DNA from: Coix lacryma-jobi var. lacryma-jobi
Taxonomy: Eukaryota > Streptophyta > Magnoliopsida > Poales > Poaceae
Direction of reading: 5' to 3'
Assembly (NCBI GenBank): GCA_009763385.1
Contig: CM019831.1
Coordinates: 90,431,845-90,495,844, forward strand
DNA: 64,000 bases
Below the pieces are notes generated by a model. The model searched no databases. It had not been told where the DNA came from and saw nothing but the letters and a program-made list of their open reading frames with translations. Positions 11,216-22,485 of this stretch are shown in pieces. The position numbers were made by a program, and so were the translations under genes. How positions within the stretch are numbered: the stretch's first letter is position 1; each line of letters opens with the position of its first letter.

Positions 11216-13969
11216 ATGGAACGAGGGAACGGCAAGGCTCCGTGGTTCGATGGAACGAACTATCCCTATTGGAATATTCGGATGCGTGCTTATCTCAACA
11301 ACATCGGATCTTCTGTATGGGAGATATGTGAGAATGCTGAGTACGTAGTCATTGAGGCTCGTGTAGGTCAGATCCAGATTGACCAGCACGAGGCCAATTC
11401 CAAGGCTCGTAACGCTCTTTTGGCCAGCATCTCCCTTCCTGAGTTCGAGCGTGTCTCTGAGCTTGAGACGGCACGAGAGATCTGAATGAAGCTTCAGAGC
11501 TATCACGAGAGGACCGCTCAGGTCAAGACCAGACTCTTCGAGACGTACAAGCGCGAGTACGAGAACTTTGTTCAGTTGGAGGGAGAGACGATTGACACCA
11601 TGTTCGCTGGTTTCCAAACGATTGTGAACAAGATGCGTGCCAATCGGGCTAACCTACCCTATGACGATCATGAGAGGGCTCTCAAGTTGCTATACGCCCT
11701 GGATCGGAGGGTATGGGAGGTGAAGGTGTCGACCATCATAGAGTCTACATCTTATGACACCCTCACCATGGACGAGCTGTTCAGCAAGCTCAAGTCCACC
11801 GAGATCGATCACCTGACTCAGGCCAAGCTGAAGAACCCATCTTCACATACCATGGCTTTGGTCTCTGGCACAGGTGGATCGACTTTCTCTGCTGACCCCT
11901 CACCTCCTCTGTTTTCGTTGTCATCTTTGCTTACAGTCACGGAGGAGCAGTTGGAGGCGGTTGGAGACGACGAGCTCACCCTCGTCATCACCCGGTTCTC
12001 GCGGTTTCACAACAACCGCCTGAATCGCCGGCGTGGTGGCGCACGCGAGGGCTGCTACAAGTGTGGTGATCTAGACCACTTCATGGCGAACTGCCTCAAG
12101 AACGACAAGAACTTCCCCGGCAAGAACCGCAACTCCAGGCGCAAGGGCAAGCCGGAGAACAAGGCCGGGAAGAAGAAGAAGAAGGGTAGCTATCGCCGAG
12201 AGGACATGGAGAAGGCTTTCAACGCCGGTCGGCGTGCCTTCCTCGCCACCATCAGTGATGGCGAGAAGACCTCCGACGGCGACTCCAGCGATGATGGGTC
12301 CGAGCACAAGACTGAAGAACGCTTCAACGGACTCTGCTTCTTTGGCCACTCCTCCAAGGGTCTCTGCACCATGGCCTTGGATGAAGAGGACGCCAAATGC
12401 CAAGCAAAGGACGCTGACACCGACGACGACGACGACGACGACGATGCTTCCGAGGTATCAACCTCTTCTCTTGTCGATCGCCTTACCGGTGAGCGCGATT
12501 CTCTTGTCGACATAGTTCTCGCTCAGGACAAGCAACTCAAGCGAGCTATCTGAGAGCGCAATGAGTTTAAGGCTAAGATGAATGAGGCGCTTAAGGAGCT
12601 TGAGTTAGCTAGGTCTGAGGTGAAGGTGACCGATGTGGAGGAGTGTGAGGAGTGCACGATGTATATGACAAACTTTGCCACCTTGCAAACCAAGTATGCC
12701 TCTTTGATTGAGGTGTATGATGAGCTGAAGAGTAGGCTAGACTTGGTAGGTGATTGCAAAGAGTGTCCCTCCCTGAAGAAGGAGCTAGAGGAAGTGAAGG
12801 CAAGGTCCTTCCTGCTTGGTGCGTGCAAGCTTTGTCCTAGCTTGCGAACTGAGTTGGCAGAAGTTAATGCCAAGTTTGCTGAAGCCTTGAAGGCGAGCTC
12901 AGTTAGCACTTTGTCCGCTCAATGTGAGCGATGCGTGGGGATGGAGCTTGAGATTGCCAACTGTCGGCATGACAGGATGCAAACCGAGGAAGAAAACACA
13001 TACCTTCGGTCCATCCTGAGTTGGGTGTCATGTAGTGAGCCGCAGTTGGGCATGATGATCAGTCAGTTCAAAAGGGGAACTGATTGCTCGGGAGTAGGCT
13101 TTGCTTCAGGTGGGAAGGGCGCTAGTATCTTTGGCAAGATCGGTGAGTTTAGCGGAGTGAACCCGAGTGACAAGCCATCCGCTATCCCTAAGCTTACCAA
13201 GATCACCCCACCTGAGCCTCCCAAGCCTATCACCAAGGATGGTATCCTTGATGAACCTCCCAAGGCTCCACCTCGCAAGCAAGTGTGGATTCCCAAACTG
13301 AACCATCTTAGGAACACACTTGACACCCTTCCTGATGTCTCTAGTGATCCTCTTCCGAGAGGCAAGCAGCCAGCCAGTGTGAACAACTCTCGCAACTTTA
13401 GGAACCAACAACCCAAAAGAGTGGTGAGGTTTGAGTGCGAGTACTGTCACCGTGAGGGTCACCTAGCTGAGTTTTGCTTTCGGAGGAAGAGAGACTCTAG
13501 GAAGGAGTTGGAGCTGAACAACCATGCCAGGCACCACCCTCTCCATGGTGTGCAAGGTTGGGGAGTTCAGAGGCAGGGCGCTAGGCCTGGAGGTGCACCT
13601 CCTCAGGTTGCTAGGCCCCAGGCAGCTAGACCACAGGGTGGTGGTCGTGCCCGTCGCGGTTCCGGTCGTCCTCAATACAACCGTGAGTCGGGTGTAAGAG
13701 GTTTTGCTGCTCAGTCCCATAGCGGACCACCTTTTCAGTATGGTGGTGATCGCTTTGCTCAAATGGGACAAGTAAGTCAGTTTGGAGGTTATCCGTTCCA
13801 TAGCGGACCACCCCTTCAGGTTGGTGGTGATCGCTATCCACCCATGGGACGAGGACAGTTTGGTGTTGCTGCTAACACTTTTTCTGGGCCTATGACACAG
13901 CACTGGTATCCTTCTCAGTATACTAACCCCAGTGTTGTGCCATATGCTCACTTCCTGCCTTTCTATTGA
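11216..13969 (+). pseudogene. gag of the 12 kb copia (two internal stops)
   Basis: The frame begins MERGNGKAPWFDGTNYPYW, the usual copia capsid start. It runs for 917 codons in one frame with TGA stops at 11483-11485 and 12551-12553. Both stops read as CGA-to-TGA changes. The domains in order are a UBN2-type capsid region (residues about 5-270), a first zinc knuckle CYKCGDLDHFMANC (codons around 280), a basic Lys/Arg stretch, an Asp-rich run, a coiled-coil middle with repeated ECxxCxxxxxE motifs, and a second CCHC-like knuckle CEYCHREGHLAEFC near 13440. The tail is Gly/Pro/Gln-rich. The double knuckle and great length fit SIRE/Opie-type gag. It would form the virus-like particle and package RNA. 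Confidence 0.9.
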
Positions 13970-16900
13970 TGCAGGAACTTCGGTTGGAGAACATGTGGCT
14001 CATGGATTCCGGGTGTTCGCGCCACATGACCGGAAAGAAGGAATGGTTCTCCAGCCTTAGCCCCGTGATGCACAAGGAGTACATCACTTTCGGGGATAAT
14101 AGTAGAGGTAAGGTTGTTTCTCAAGGAGCTATTCGGCTCAATGAGAACTTTGTCCTTAAGGATGTTGCTTTGGTTTTGAACTTGCATTACAATTTGCTTT
14201 CCGTTTCGCAACTTCTTGAGGATGATTGTGAAGTGCGCTTTAAGAAGGGTTTGAGTCGTGTTTTAGACCCTCGGGGAGATCTTGTTTGCTGGATCGTCCC
14301 TTTTGGCCGTGTTTTCAGAGCCGACTTTTCTCGTTCTTTCGGCTCTGCTAGATGTTTGATGGCTGGTCCTTCTTCTGATTTGTGGAAGTGGCATAGGAGG
14401 CTCGGTCACTTGAGCTTTGACTTGTTTGCAAGACTTAGCTCACTTGGCCTAATCCAAGGATTGCCCAAGCTTAAGTTTCAGAAGGACCTTGTTTGCCATT
14501 CTTGTCATCATGGGAAGATGGTTGCTGCTTCTCACCCACCTGTTAATTAGGTGATGACAAAGCGACCCGGCGAGCTTTTTCACATGGACACAGTTGGTCC
14601 AGCTCGGGTTTGCTCAGCTGGTGGGAAGTGGTACGTTCTAGTGATCGTTGACGATTTTTTGAGGTACTCTTGGGTGTTCTTTATGGAGAGTAAGGATGAA
14701 GCTTTTCCTTTTGCTCGTGATCTGATTTTGAAGTTGAAAACTGAGTTTCCACCTGATACTATTAGAGCTATTCGTAGCGATAATGGTACTAAGTTTGATA
14801 ACTCTCGGTTTGCTTCTTTCTGTTCTTCTAATGGAATCGAGCATCAGTTTTCTTCTCCTTATGTCCCCCAGCAGAACGGTGTTGTTGAGCGCAAGAACCG
14901 GACCCTTGTTGAGATGGCCAGGACGATGCTCGATGAGCATAGTACTCCTAGGTGGTTTTGGGCCGAGGCGATCAACACCGCTTGCCATGTTTCAAATCGC
15001 ATCTTTCTTCGAGCTTTCATGAAGAAAACTTCTTATAAGTTGTGTTTTGGACGGGTACCCAAGGTGTCTCATTTTCGGGTGTTTGGGTGTAAGTGCTTTA
15101 TCCTGAAGCAAGGCAATTTGGACAAATTTGAATCTCGCTCTGCTGATGGCGTGTTTCTTGGTTATGCTTCGCATTCGCGCGCTTATCGAGTTCTTAACCT
15201 TGAAACTAACCGGATAGTGGAGACTTGCGAGGTCACATTCGACGAGACTATGCCTTGTGTTTCTTCTGCTTTTGATGTTGCAGGAGAACAGGAGCTGGGA
15301 GAGACCATCTTTGTGGAGGAGGAGCAGGAGAATGCCGATTGGGGTGATCCCGAGCCAACTCCACTGACTGCCCCCGTTGACCCTGCGACATCTACTTCAG
15401 CTCGAGGACCCGATCCCACGACATCCTCTTCTTGGGGTCCTCTAGAGCCACCTCTCCAGCGAGCACCCGCTACACCTGAGGGAGCGACTGCATCTGGCAA
15501 GGCGGAGGCGACTTCGGCGAGGCAAGCGCCCCGAAGCGTTCAGCAAGTTCACCCCCCGCAGCAGATGATCGGCGGCATCGACCAGCGAGTCACGCGGTCA
15601 CGAGCGTATGGAATCTCTCACTTTGCTCATTCTGCATTTGTTGCCTCTTTTGAGCCCAAAGATGTTGGACACACACTTTCTGATTCTAACTGGGTTAATG
15701 CCATGCATGAGGAGTTAGAAAACTTTGAGCGAAACCAAGTTTGGACCCTAGTTCCACCTCCACCAGAATGCCACCCTATAGGTACCAAATGGGTTTTCAA
15801 AAACAAAGAGGGTGAGGATGGGATGGTAGTGAGGAACAAGGCTAGGCTAGTAGCCCAGGGTTTCTGCCATAAAGAAGGGATAGACTATGAGGAAACCTTT
15901 GCCCCTGTAGCCCGTTTAGAAGCCATTAGAATCCTCCTAGCCTTTGCTGCTTTGAAGGGTTTTAAGCTTTATCAGATGGATGTCAAGAGTGCTTTCTTGA
16001 ATGGCTACATAGAGGAAGAGGTTTATGTTAGGCAACCCCCTGGTTTCGAGGATCCCAAGTTTCCAAACCATGCCTATAAACTTTCAAAAGCGTTGTATGG
16101 TTTGAAACAAGCCCCGAGAGCATGGTATGATCGTTTGAAAACCTTTTTACTCTCCAAGGGTTTTAAAATGGGACGGGTCGATAGAACGTTGTTTCTCCTC
16201 AAGCAAGGCAATGATACTCTGTTAGTCCAGATTTACGTGGATGACATCATCTTTGGTGGCTCTTCTCATGCGCTTTTGCAAAGTTTTCAGATACTATGAG
16301 CAGGGAGTTCGAGATGAGTATGATGGACGAGTTAACTTTCTTCCTCGGGTTACAAATTAAGCAAACCCGAGACGGGACGTTTGTGCATCAAGGAAAATAC
16401 ACGAAGGATATCCTCAAGAAATTCGACATGGGCGAGGCCAAGCCTCTTACGACGCCCATACCGACGACTGCGGCGATGGACGCGGACCAGGACGGAGAGC
16501 CGGTTGACCAGAAGGAGTACAGAAGCATGATTGGCTCGCTTATGTACCTGACGGCAACGAGGCCGGACATACAGTTTTCTGTGTGTCTGTGCGCTCGTTT
16601 TCAGGCGTCCCCTTGGACTTCCCACAAGCAAGCAGTCAAGCGCATCATGAGGTACCTCCGATACACTCCTGAGTTCGGACTTTGGTAGTCTTCTTCTTTG
16701 ACTCTTTCGCTTTGTGGTTACTCCGATGCGGATTTTGCCGGCTGTCGGCTTGAGCGCAAGTCTACTTCTGGGACTTGTCAATTTCTTGGCTCTTCACTGG
16801 TTTCGTGGTCTTCTCGCAAACAGTCGAACGTAGCCCAGTCTACTACCAAAGCCGAGTATGTTGCCGCTGCTTCTTGTGCTTCGCAGCTTTTATGGATGGT

Positions 16901-17177
16901 TGCTACATTGCGCGATTTTGGTCTAGATTTCAGTCGGGTTCCTTTGCTTTGCGACAGCACATCTGCCATTAGTGTAGCAAAGAACCCTGTTCTTCACTCC
17001 AAGACCAAACACATCGATGTTCGCTTTCACTTTCTTCGTGATCACTATGAGAAAGGCGACATTGATCTTAGGCATGTAGACACCCATAACCAGGTTGCGG
17101 ATATTTTCACCAAGCCTTTGGATCTCTCAACTTTTGCTAGGTTGAGAGGTGAGCTTGGTGTGTGTTTCCCCTTTTAG
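13966..17177 (+). pseudogene. pol of the 12 kb copia (protease, integrase, RT, RNase H)
   Basis: Pol sits in the -1 frame relative to gag and overlaps the gag stop by a few bases (TTGATG at 13966-13971), so expression would need a frameshift or reinitiation. Seen in order: protease site DSGCSRHM near 14007; GAG-pre-integrase HRRLGHLS near 14400 with a CHSCHHGK element; integrase catalytic Asp in HMDTVGP, Asp in SDNGTKF and Glu in QQNGVVERKNR; reverse transcriptase with QMDVKSAFLNG and YVDDIIFG near 16240; RNase H with YSDADFAGC and KTKHIDVR. Defects are a TAG at 14548-14550 (CAG-to-TAG), a one-base shift near 16280 and a TAG at 16686-16688. The enzymes would copy and integrate the element. 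Confidence 0.93.
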
Positions 17178-18865
17178 ATGGGGGAAGCATGTTGCTTGTT
17201 GTACCATAGACTGACTTTTTGATCCTTTTTGTTTTTGGGTCTTGAGTCTTTTTGGTTTTGTTTTGGCTCTGATTCTGATTTCATCTAGCATACATTCTGC
17301 ATTTTTGAGCTTCATGTCTATATTCCTAAGAATGAACTTATGCTCTGATTAGTGTATGCTCCGATGATATATGAGGATGCTTGTAGCTTAGGCTCTCTTT
17401 GATCACTGATACATGCTATGAGCTAAGCTATATTCTTTTTTAGAATGATGAACATGTCTAGTAAACTTAAAATTTGATACATGTTCACCATTGAGATTGG
17501 CAACTAGCATGTGTAGGATGTGTTGAGTTCACATGAGCTATTTCATATATGCTAGGTTGCTATGTTTCTAGCTCTGAGTCTTTCACTTGCTTGGGCTGTT
17601 CATATTCTGCTTAAAATGAACCAAGTGTTAGTGAATTGAAAAGATCGAGATGGGTTTGCTTTGTCAGCACATCACGGTATCGAGACTGTTTCTCATAGCA
17701 CTTTGAGTTAAACTTGAGCCGTGTAGTGTAAGACCGAAACCGATACTTTAAGCTTCTGATTGCATATGCATAGGCTTAGCACGGTTGGAAAGTTAGGCAA
17801 TGACAAGCTTTCAACCTCTCGCAACAACATGCTGAATTTGAACTTGTGTTAATAACCGCTGCAATTTCTCCGATAAAATCTGAAAACACAAGTTTATGTT
17901 TCACTCTATAGCATGACGATTGAACTTTGCTAGGGGTAGTTCACCTTGTATACATGTTTAGCACTTGTTTGACTTCCTATCTACACATGTTCAGTGCTAT
18001 TTTGATGGTGAAACCCTTTTCTAAATGGCTTAAAACTGCTCACTAAGCTTCTGCATTCATATTCTATTTTCGGTGATCAGTTTGAGCCTTTGCTAGCACT
18101 TTTACATATAGCTTAGTAATCGGATCAGCACTCCTTAGAGCATTCTTTCACTCTTTTGAGTATATACCTGAAGCTGCTAACTTGCACTTTTAACTCATGT
18201 GCATTTGCTTGACTCTGATAGGCATAACCTAGCTCCGTCTTCTTTACTTGAGCTTTTACCCCTCTCTTTTGATTGCAATTTGCCCCCAAGGGGGAGAATG
18301 CTTCTGGTGGTGTCAATTTGCAAATTTATGCTTCACTTGCTGAGGGGGAGTTCCTTGAGTGAGGGGGAGTTTTTCTGTGCCTATTCCGAGTCGGTGTCTT
18401 ATATCGATTGTTTCAGCTAGTTGTGTCGTTTTAGCTAGTTGTGTCGAGCCTCTGTGCCTCTATCTTGAGGGACTAGCAGTAGCTTCTTCTTATGAAGTCT
18501 TCGTTTGGCTTCGAGCTCTCAGCTAGTGGTGTTGAGCCTTTTCTGCCTCTTCTTGAGGACTAGCTTGTTTTTGACTTGGTTGCGTCGAGCCGTTGCCCAT
18601 GTCTTTGGGAACCAAGTCCTGTGCTTTGTTTTGATCGAGTTTTGCTCCTTTGTGAGTTGTTGCTCCGATCTCTTGCTTGGTTGTGTCGAACCGTTGCCCA
18701 TGTCTTTGGGGACCAAGCTTCGCTTTTCTCGATTTGTCCTTCTTCGGCCTTTTCTCTGGCTTTTGGGCATTTCGAGTGAGTTCTTTTCCTTCTACCCAAT
18801 TCTGCTTTCTTTCTATTTTGGCTACGGTTACAATGAGTTGACGATGCACTCATCAAGGGGGAGAT
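17178..18865 (+). other. Long 3' untranslated region and polypurine tract of the 12 kb copia
   Basis: This has no ORF above chance. It contains several AAGGGGGAG purine tracts (near 18287, 18340 and 18362) and the likely functional tract ATCAAGGGGGAGAT at 18852-18865 directly before the 3' LTR. A tandem pair with the core CCGTTGCCCATGTCTTTGGG lies at about 18585-18610 and 18690-18712. Long 3' regions of this kind are usual in Opie/SIRE elements. Confidence 0.8.
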
Positions 18866-21017
18866 AGAGAACACAAGGTTGATATGTGCCCTTGTGGTTC
18901 CCTTCCTGAGTGATGAGTGATCGATCAACGGGCAACATGTCTCTTGGCTGTGTTGATGTGCAGGTGCGGAGCCCGGGCAGTGGTCGAAGGTAAGGTGATG
19001 GACAAGTAGGGACGTGCCGTGACGACGGACCGGGAGCGGTGAAGGGCGGACGTGGAGCTTGGTCCGATGGACCGGGAGACCTGAGGACCAGCTGTGGTAG
19101 CTGGCACGTGGCGTCGACAAGCAAGAGCACATGGGGATGTGCGGTGCATCGGCCGAGTCGGGAGGAAGGTGATGGCGTCGTGACACTTGGCGGGAGGCCG
19201 AGAAGGATGGCGAATGCACTGTGCCCGGCGTGGAGGCTGGACATGCTCCAGCATCGGTGCTGGAACTTGGGGTGTGCGAACCACATCCCATCTACGGCAC
19301 GGGTTCGGTAGCTGAGCCTCGAAAAGCTACCCTCGACGGTTTCCGAGTTTGGGCCTCAAAACTCAGGGTGGTCGGTTTCCGAGTTTGGGCCTCAAAACTA
19401 GGCATGGACGGTTTCCAGGTTTGGGCCTCAAAATCTGGGTGCGCGGGTTTCTGAGTTTGGCCACAAAACTCAGCCTGAGGACAGGTTTCCCGGTTTTGGC
19501 CTCAAAACCGGGGGAAAGCCCAGGTTTCCCGGTTTCGGCCTCAAAACCGGGGGGAGGTCCGCAAAAAGGACGGTCGACGCGTGGCGGCGTGGAGAGGCTG
19601 GCGCGGAGGCGAGGCTATCCACGAGGTAGGCGCGGCGGTCGACTGGGCGACACATGGCGGCATCTTGAGGCTTGCGTCGAGGCGAAGCTAAGGGTGAGGA
19701 AGGCGCGTGGCCGCCAGATCAACCATCAGCAGAGTTGGACCGAGATACCCCTAGGGTTGGCCGCTTCGCTCTTGTATCTAGGGGTAGAACGTGGATTATT
19801 GTTTTAGGCTATAAATAAGAGAGGCACCCCTCCTCTCTCCCTATCCTTGCAGTCATTTGTTCCTGAGCTCTCTCTCTCTAGCCCTCTGCTTAGGTTCTAA
19901 TCATACCTCGCCGCAAGCGATCCGCAGAGACAGAAATCATACCTCTGTGTATTTGGATCTTTTGAGGAAACGAGACCGTATTCTCGTTGTCTCCTCGTGT
20001 GGAGGAATTTCAACTGAAATCGAATCAATTCGCGTTTGTGTTTGTGTTCTTCGCGTTTTGGTTTTTCATCTCTTGGAGATTTGTCTGGTTCTCCCTCTCC
20101 ACAAGATGATTTACGATTCCACTTGAATCAATTCGTTCTTGGTCGTGAGCTCCATCTTTCCACCGAAGGATTTCTCCTATAACCTCACGAGTCCATAGAT
20201 CGGGTCGATTTCGTGTTCGTTCTTCCTCTTTCCCCCTTTCCGGTGTTCCTCGGAGTTCTCTCGATTGACTTGAATTGGTGTGATGATTTCTTAGGATTAG
20301 CACCCCAATACGTAGAGGAACACCTGGGAGGAGTTTGATTGAAGCCCCTTTTGATTTGGTGAAGCTTCGATCGAATTTGCCTTTTGCCCCGAGCGTTTTT
20401 GTGCTCCCTGTTCATCCGCGGACAGTCCGCGCCCCCAGCGGCGGACTGTCCGGGACTCGGGGCTCGGCAAGGTCAGAACTGCGCAGTGCGACACTGTTCT
20501 CGGTCAAGTGACCGGCGGACAGTCCGCCATTGACCCGCGGACAGTCCGGGGTAACATCGGACACAGCACAAGGTTGTCATCGGACGCTTGTGTGTTACTG
20601 TTCACGAGACCCGCGGACAGTCCGACATTCAAACCGCGGACTGTCCGGGACTCGAACAGGGCTGGTGCAGAACTGTCTGTTTTGGGAACTTTTGCCGGCG
20701 GACAGTCCGCACCTCTAGTGGCGGACAGTCCGGTGTTCAGCCGACAGTCCGGGACCCTTACCCCGGACAGTCCGCGAAACGGCTGTTTGTGCTGTTTTGT
20801 TACTTGACCTTTCCAGTTGGGTTTGAGGTTTCTCCGGAGGTTCTGCTGTACCACTAGGACATCTCCTAGGGTATCCACCTACTCGTAGGTCGTGAACTCT
20901 CCGGTCGTTTTGAGTCTTTGTTTTTGGGTGACTTTCTGGGACAAAGGCCATACTATTCACGAGTTGAATTTGAGGCTCCCATTCACCACCCCCTCTGGTC
21001 GCTAATCCGGTCCTTCA
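18866..21017 (+). repeat. 3' LTR of the 12 kb copia element
   Basis: 2152 bp, matching 9002-11152 end to end. The first base is A instead of T. It has an intact TATAAATA at 19810-19817, the hairpin array at 19337-19556 and the palindrome array at 20416-20776. It ends GGTCCTTCA at 21017, directly followed by the TCTAC duplication. Confidence 0.95.
19810..19817 (+). promoter_or_regulatory. TATA box of the 3' LTR
   Basis: TATAAATA followed by AGAGAGGCACCCCTCC, with CT-rich sequence 25-35 bp downstream, a normal plant core promoter. As the 3' LTR it could drive read-out transcription into the interrupted ORF on the antisense strand. Confidence 0.6.
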
Positions 21018-21271
21018 TCTACTAATCCCTGTCCATGCCCAAGAGCAAGAGCACCATGGTCAGCACTGTCATGACCAGCACCTCTGCCACCAGCTTGTCC
21101 ACCACCTCTTTTAGGTGTAGCTTTGCGACTGCCTTTGCCACTGCCTTTGCCATGAACTGGCTCACTGCTGCCACCTGCTAGCTCATGTAAAACGATTCCT
21201 CTGATCTCCTTATCCACTGGATCACTTGCTTTAGCCCTCTTTTCTCTCCTTTGACTCGGATCACCTTCCAT
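21018..21271 (-). pseudogene. Extra post-pol ORF of the minus copia, N-terminal part
   Basis: This begins MEGDPSQRREKRAK at 21271 and gives about 84 basic, Gly/Ser-rich residues. It includes a GKGSGKGSRKATPKRGGG stretch that may bind nucleic acid or act as a nuclear signal. It is cut by the 9002-21017 insertion. If one copy of the TCTAC duplication is removed, the frame runs on into the 9001-7490 part without a shift, giving about 587 codons with one internal TAG. The start codon choice is the first ATG after upstream stops and is tentative. Confidence 0.65.
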
Positions 21272-21361
21272 ACTATCAAAAAGATCAAAGAAGGGATGAG
21301 AGAACAGTCCTAGACATAATAGCAACATTAAAGAAGATGTTAGTTGAGTTTTGAATCAAAC

Positions 21362-21736
21362 AGAGGGCATGTATTCTTTCAGATCGTGGAACCTCCGCGC
21401 TCTGGAGCGGACCTCCGGACCCAGAGCCTCCACGTAGAGGCCCGAAGCCTCCGCGTTCTGAAGGATACTGTCCTCTGATTTAATTCAACCTTCAACTAGG
21501 ATCTAGTCCAATGTACTATCAAGTCTATTTCTAGAAGGAGAAAACGAACACAGGGCATGTATTCTTTCAGATCATGGAACCTCCGCGCTCTGGAGCGGAC
21601 CTCCGGACCCTAGCCTCCACGTAGAGGCTCGAAGCCTCCGCGTTCTGAAGGATACTGTCCTCTGATTTATTCAACCTTCAACTAGGATCTAGTCCAATGT
21701 ACTATCAAGTCTAGTTCTAGAAGGAGAAAACGAACA
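21362..21736. repeat. Tandem duplication, period about 188 bp
   Basis: Two near-identical copies start with GGGCATGTATTCTTTCAGATC at about 21365 and 21553 and end with GAAGGAGAAAACGAAC. They differ by a handful of substitutions and short indels. Each holds GCGGAGG/CCTCCGC-type inverted pairs. It lies in the minus copia between pol and the extra ORF. Confidence 0.92.
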
Positions 21737-22485
21737 TATCTATGCAAGGATTTGACAGGAAGAACGAACCCAAATTGTATCCGGGGATGAATAGGGATTC
21801 ACCTTGGATGAGAAATCGGAGAGGAAATGAGCAGCACAGATTCAGACGACCTTGGGGACCTCCAGTGTTGCGGGCGCAGCCCGAGAGACCAGGGATTTGG
21901 TCGCCGACGAGGATTCTCCTGAGCCAAGGATGACAACTTCTCCTCCGCCTTCTTCTCTGGGGCTCCCCCTGAGTCCTAGCCTCTAGCACCACTGCAGAGC
22001 ACAACCACGCATATGGGGAAGACGACGCGGTGGTGCGGGAACAATAGCGACGGGGGCGCAACAACGGCGATGAAGGAGGGCGAGCGCGCGCAGAAGAACG
22101 GAGAGAGAGAGGCGCGATGCTGAGAATGAGGCCCCAATAACTCAGGGAAGTTACTGGGATGGGTAAAAACAGAAAGAGTGAAAAGTTTTTCTTTTTACCC
22201 AAACCCTAACCGATTTCCAGGGCGCAGAGGCTCCGCGCTAAATCGCGGAACCTCCGCGAACTGACAGCAAAGACTTGGTCTGATTTCCAAGGAATTTTCT
22301 ATGTGTTTTGATTATGGTCATGGACTTCTTGTCTCTTGTAGCTAGTCAGCAGATCAACAAATTATAACTATAGCTACTTGAGACAAGTTTGGATATAAGA
22401 ACCAACAATTTGAAACACTTATGAATATTTTGCAAGCCTAACTAGCTTGAATAAAAAAAGATAACAATCAGAGGCATGCAAGATT
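21737..22485 (-). other. Spacer between pol and the extra ORF of the minus copia
   Basis: Non-coding on balance. Read on the minus strand it runs from an AAACCCTAACC-type stretch through CT-rich sequence (CGCGCCTCTCTCTCTCCG) to GC-rich sequence, which resembles a plant promoter and leader ahead of the extra ORF start at 21271. A 161-residue frame exists here on the minus strand but has no recognisable domain. The spacer holds a GCGGAACCTCCGCG palindrome near 22232-22258. Confidence 0.4.

Larger units (their letters stand above)
9002..21017 (+). mobile_element. Complete Ty1/copia element (SIRE/Opie-like), TSD TCTAC
   Basis: A full 12.0 kb element: 5' LTR 9002-11152, tRNA-Met-type primer-binding site, gag, pol, a long 3' non-coding region, polypurine tract and 3' LTR 18866-21017. 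TCTAC flanks both ends (8997-9001 and 21018-21022). Pol order is protease, integrase, reverse transcriptase, RNase H, which defines copia. The large gag with a long extension fits the SIRE/Maximus (Opie-like) type. The coding region is interrupted by four stops and one frameshift, so the copy is defective. Confidence 0.95.

Noticed and set aside
12071..12515. Minus-strand and alternative frames in copia gag
   Set aside because: They are shadows of the Asp/Lys-rich gag segment.
21717..22202. 161-residue minus-strand frame in the copia spacer
   Set aside because: No domain, Arg/Ser-rich composition from GC- and CT-rich DNA; better explained as leader or spacer sequence.
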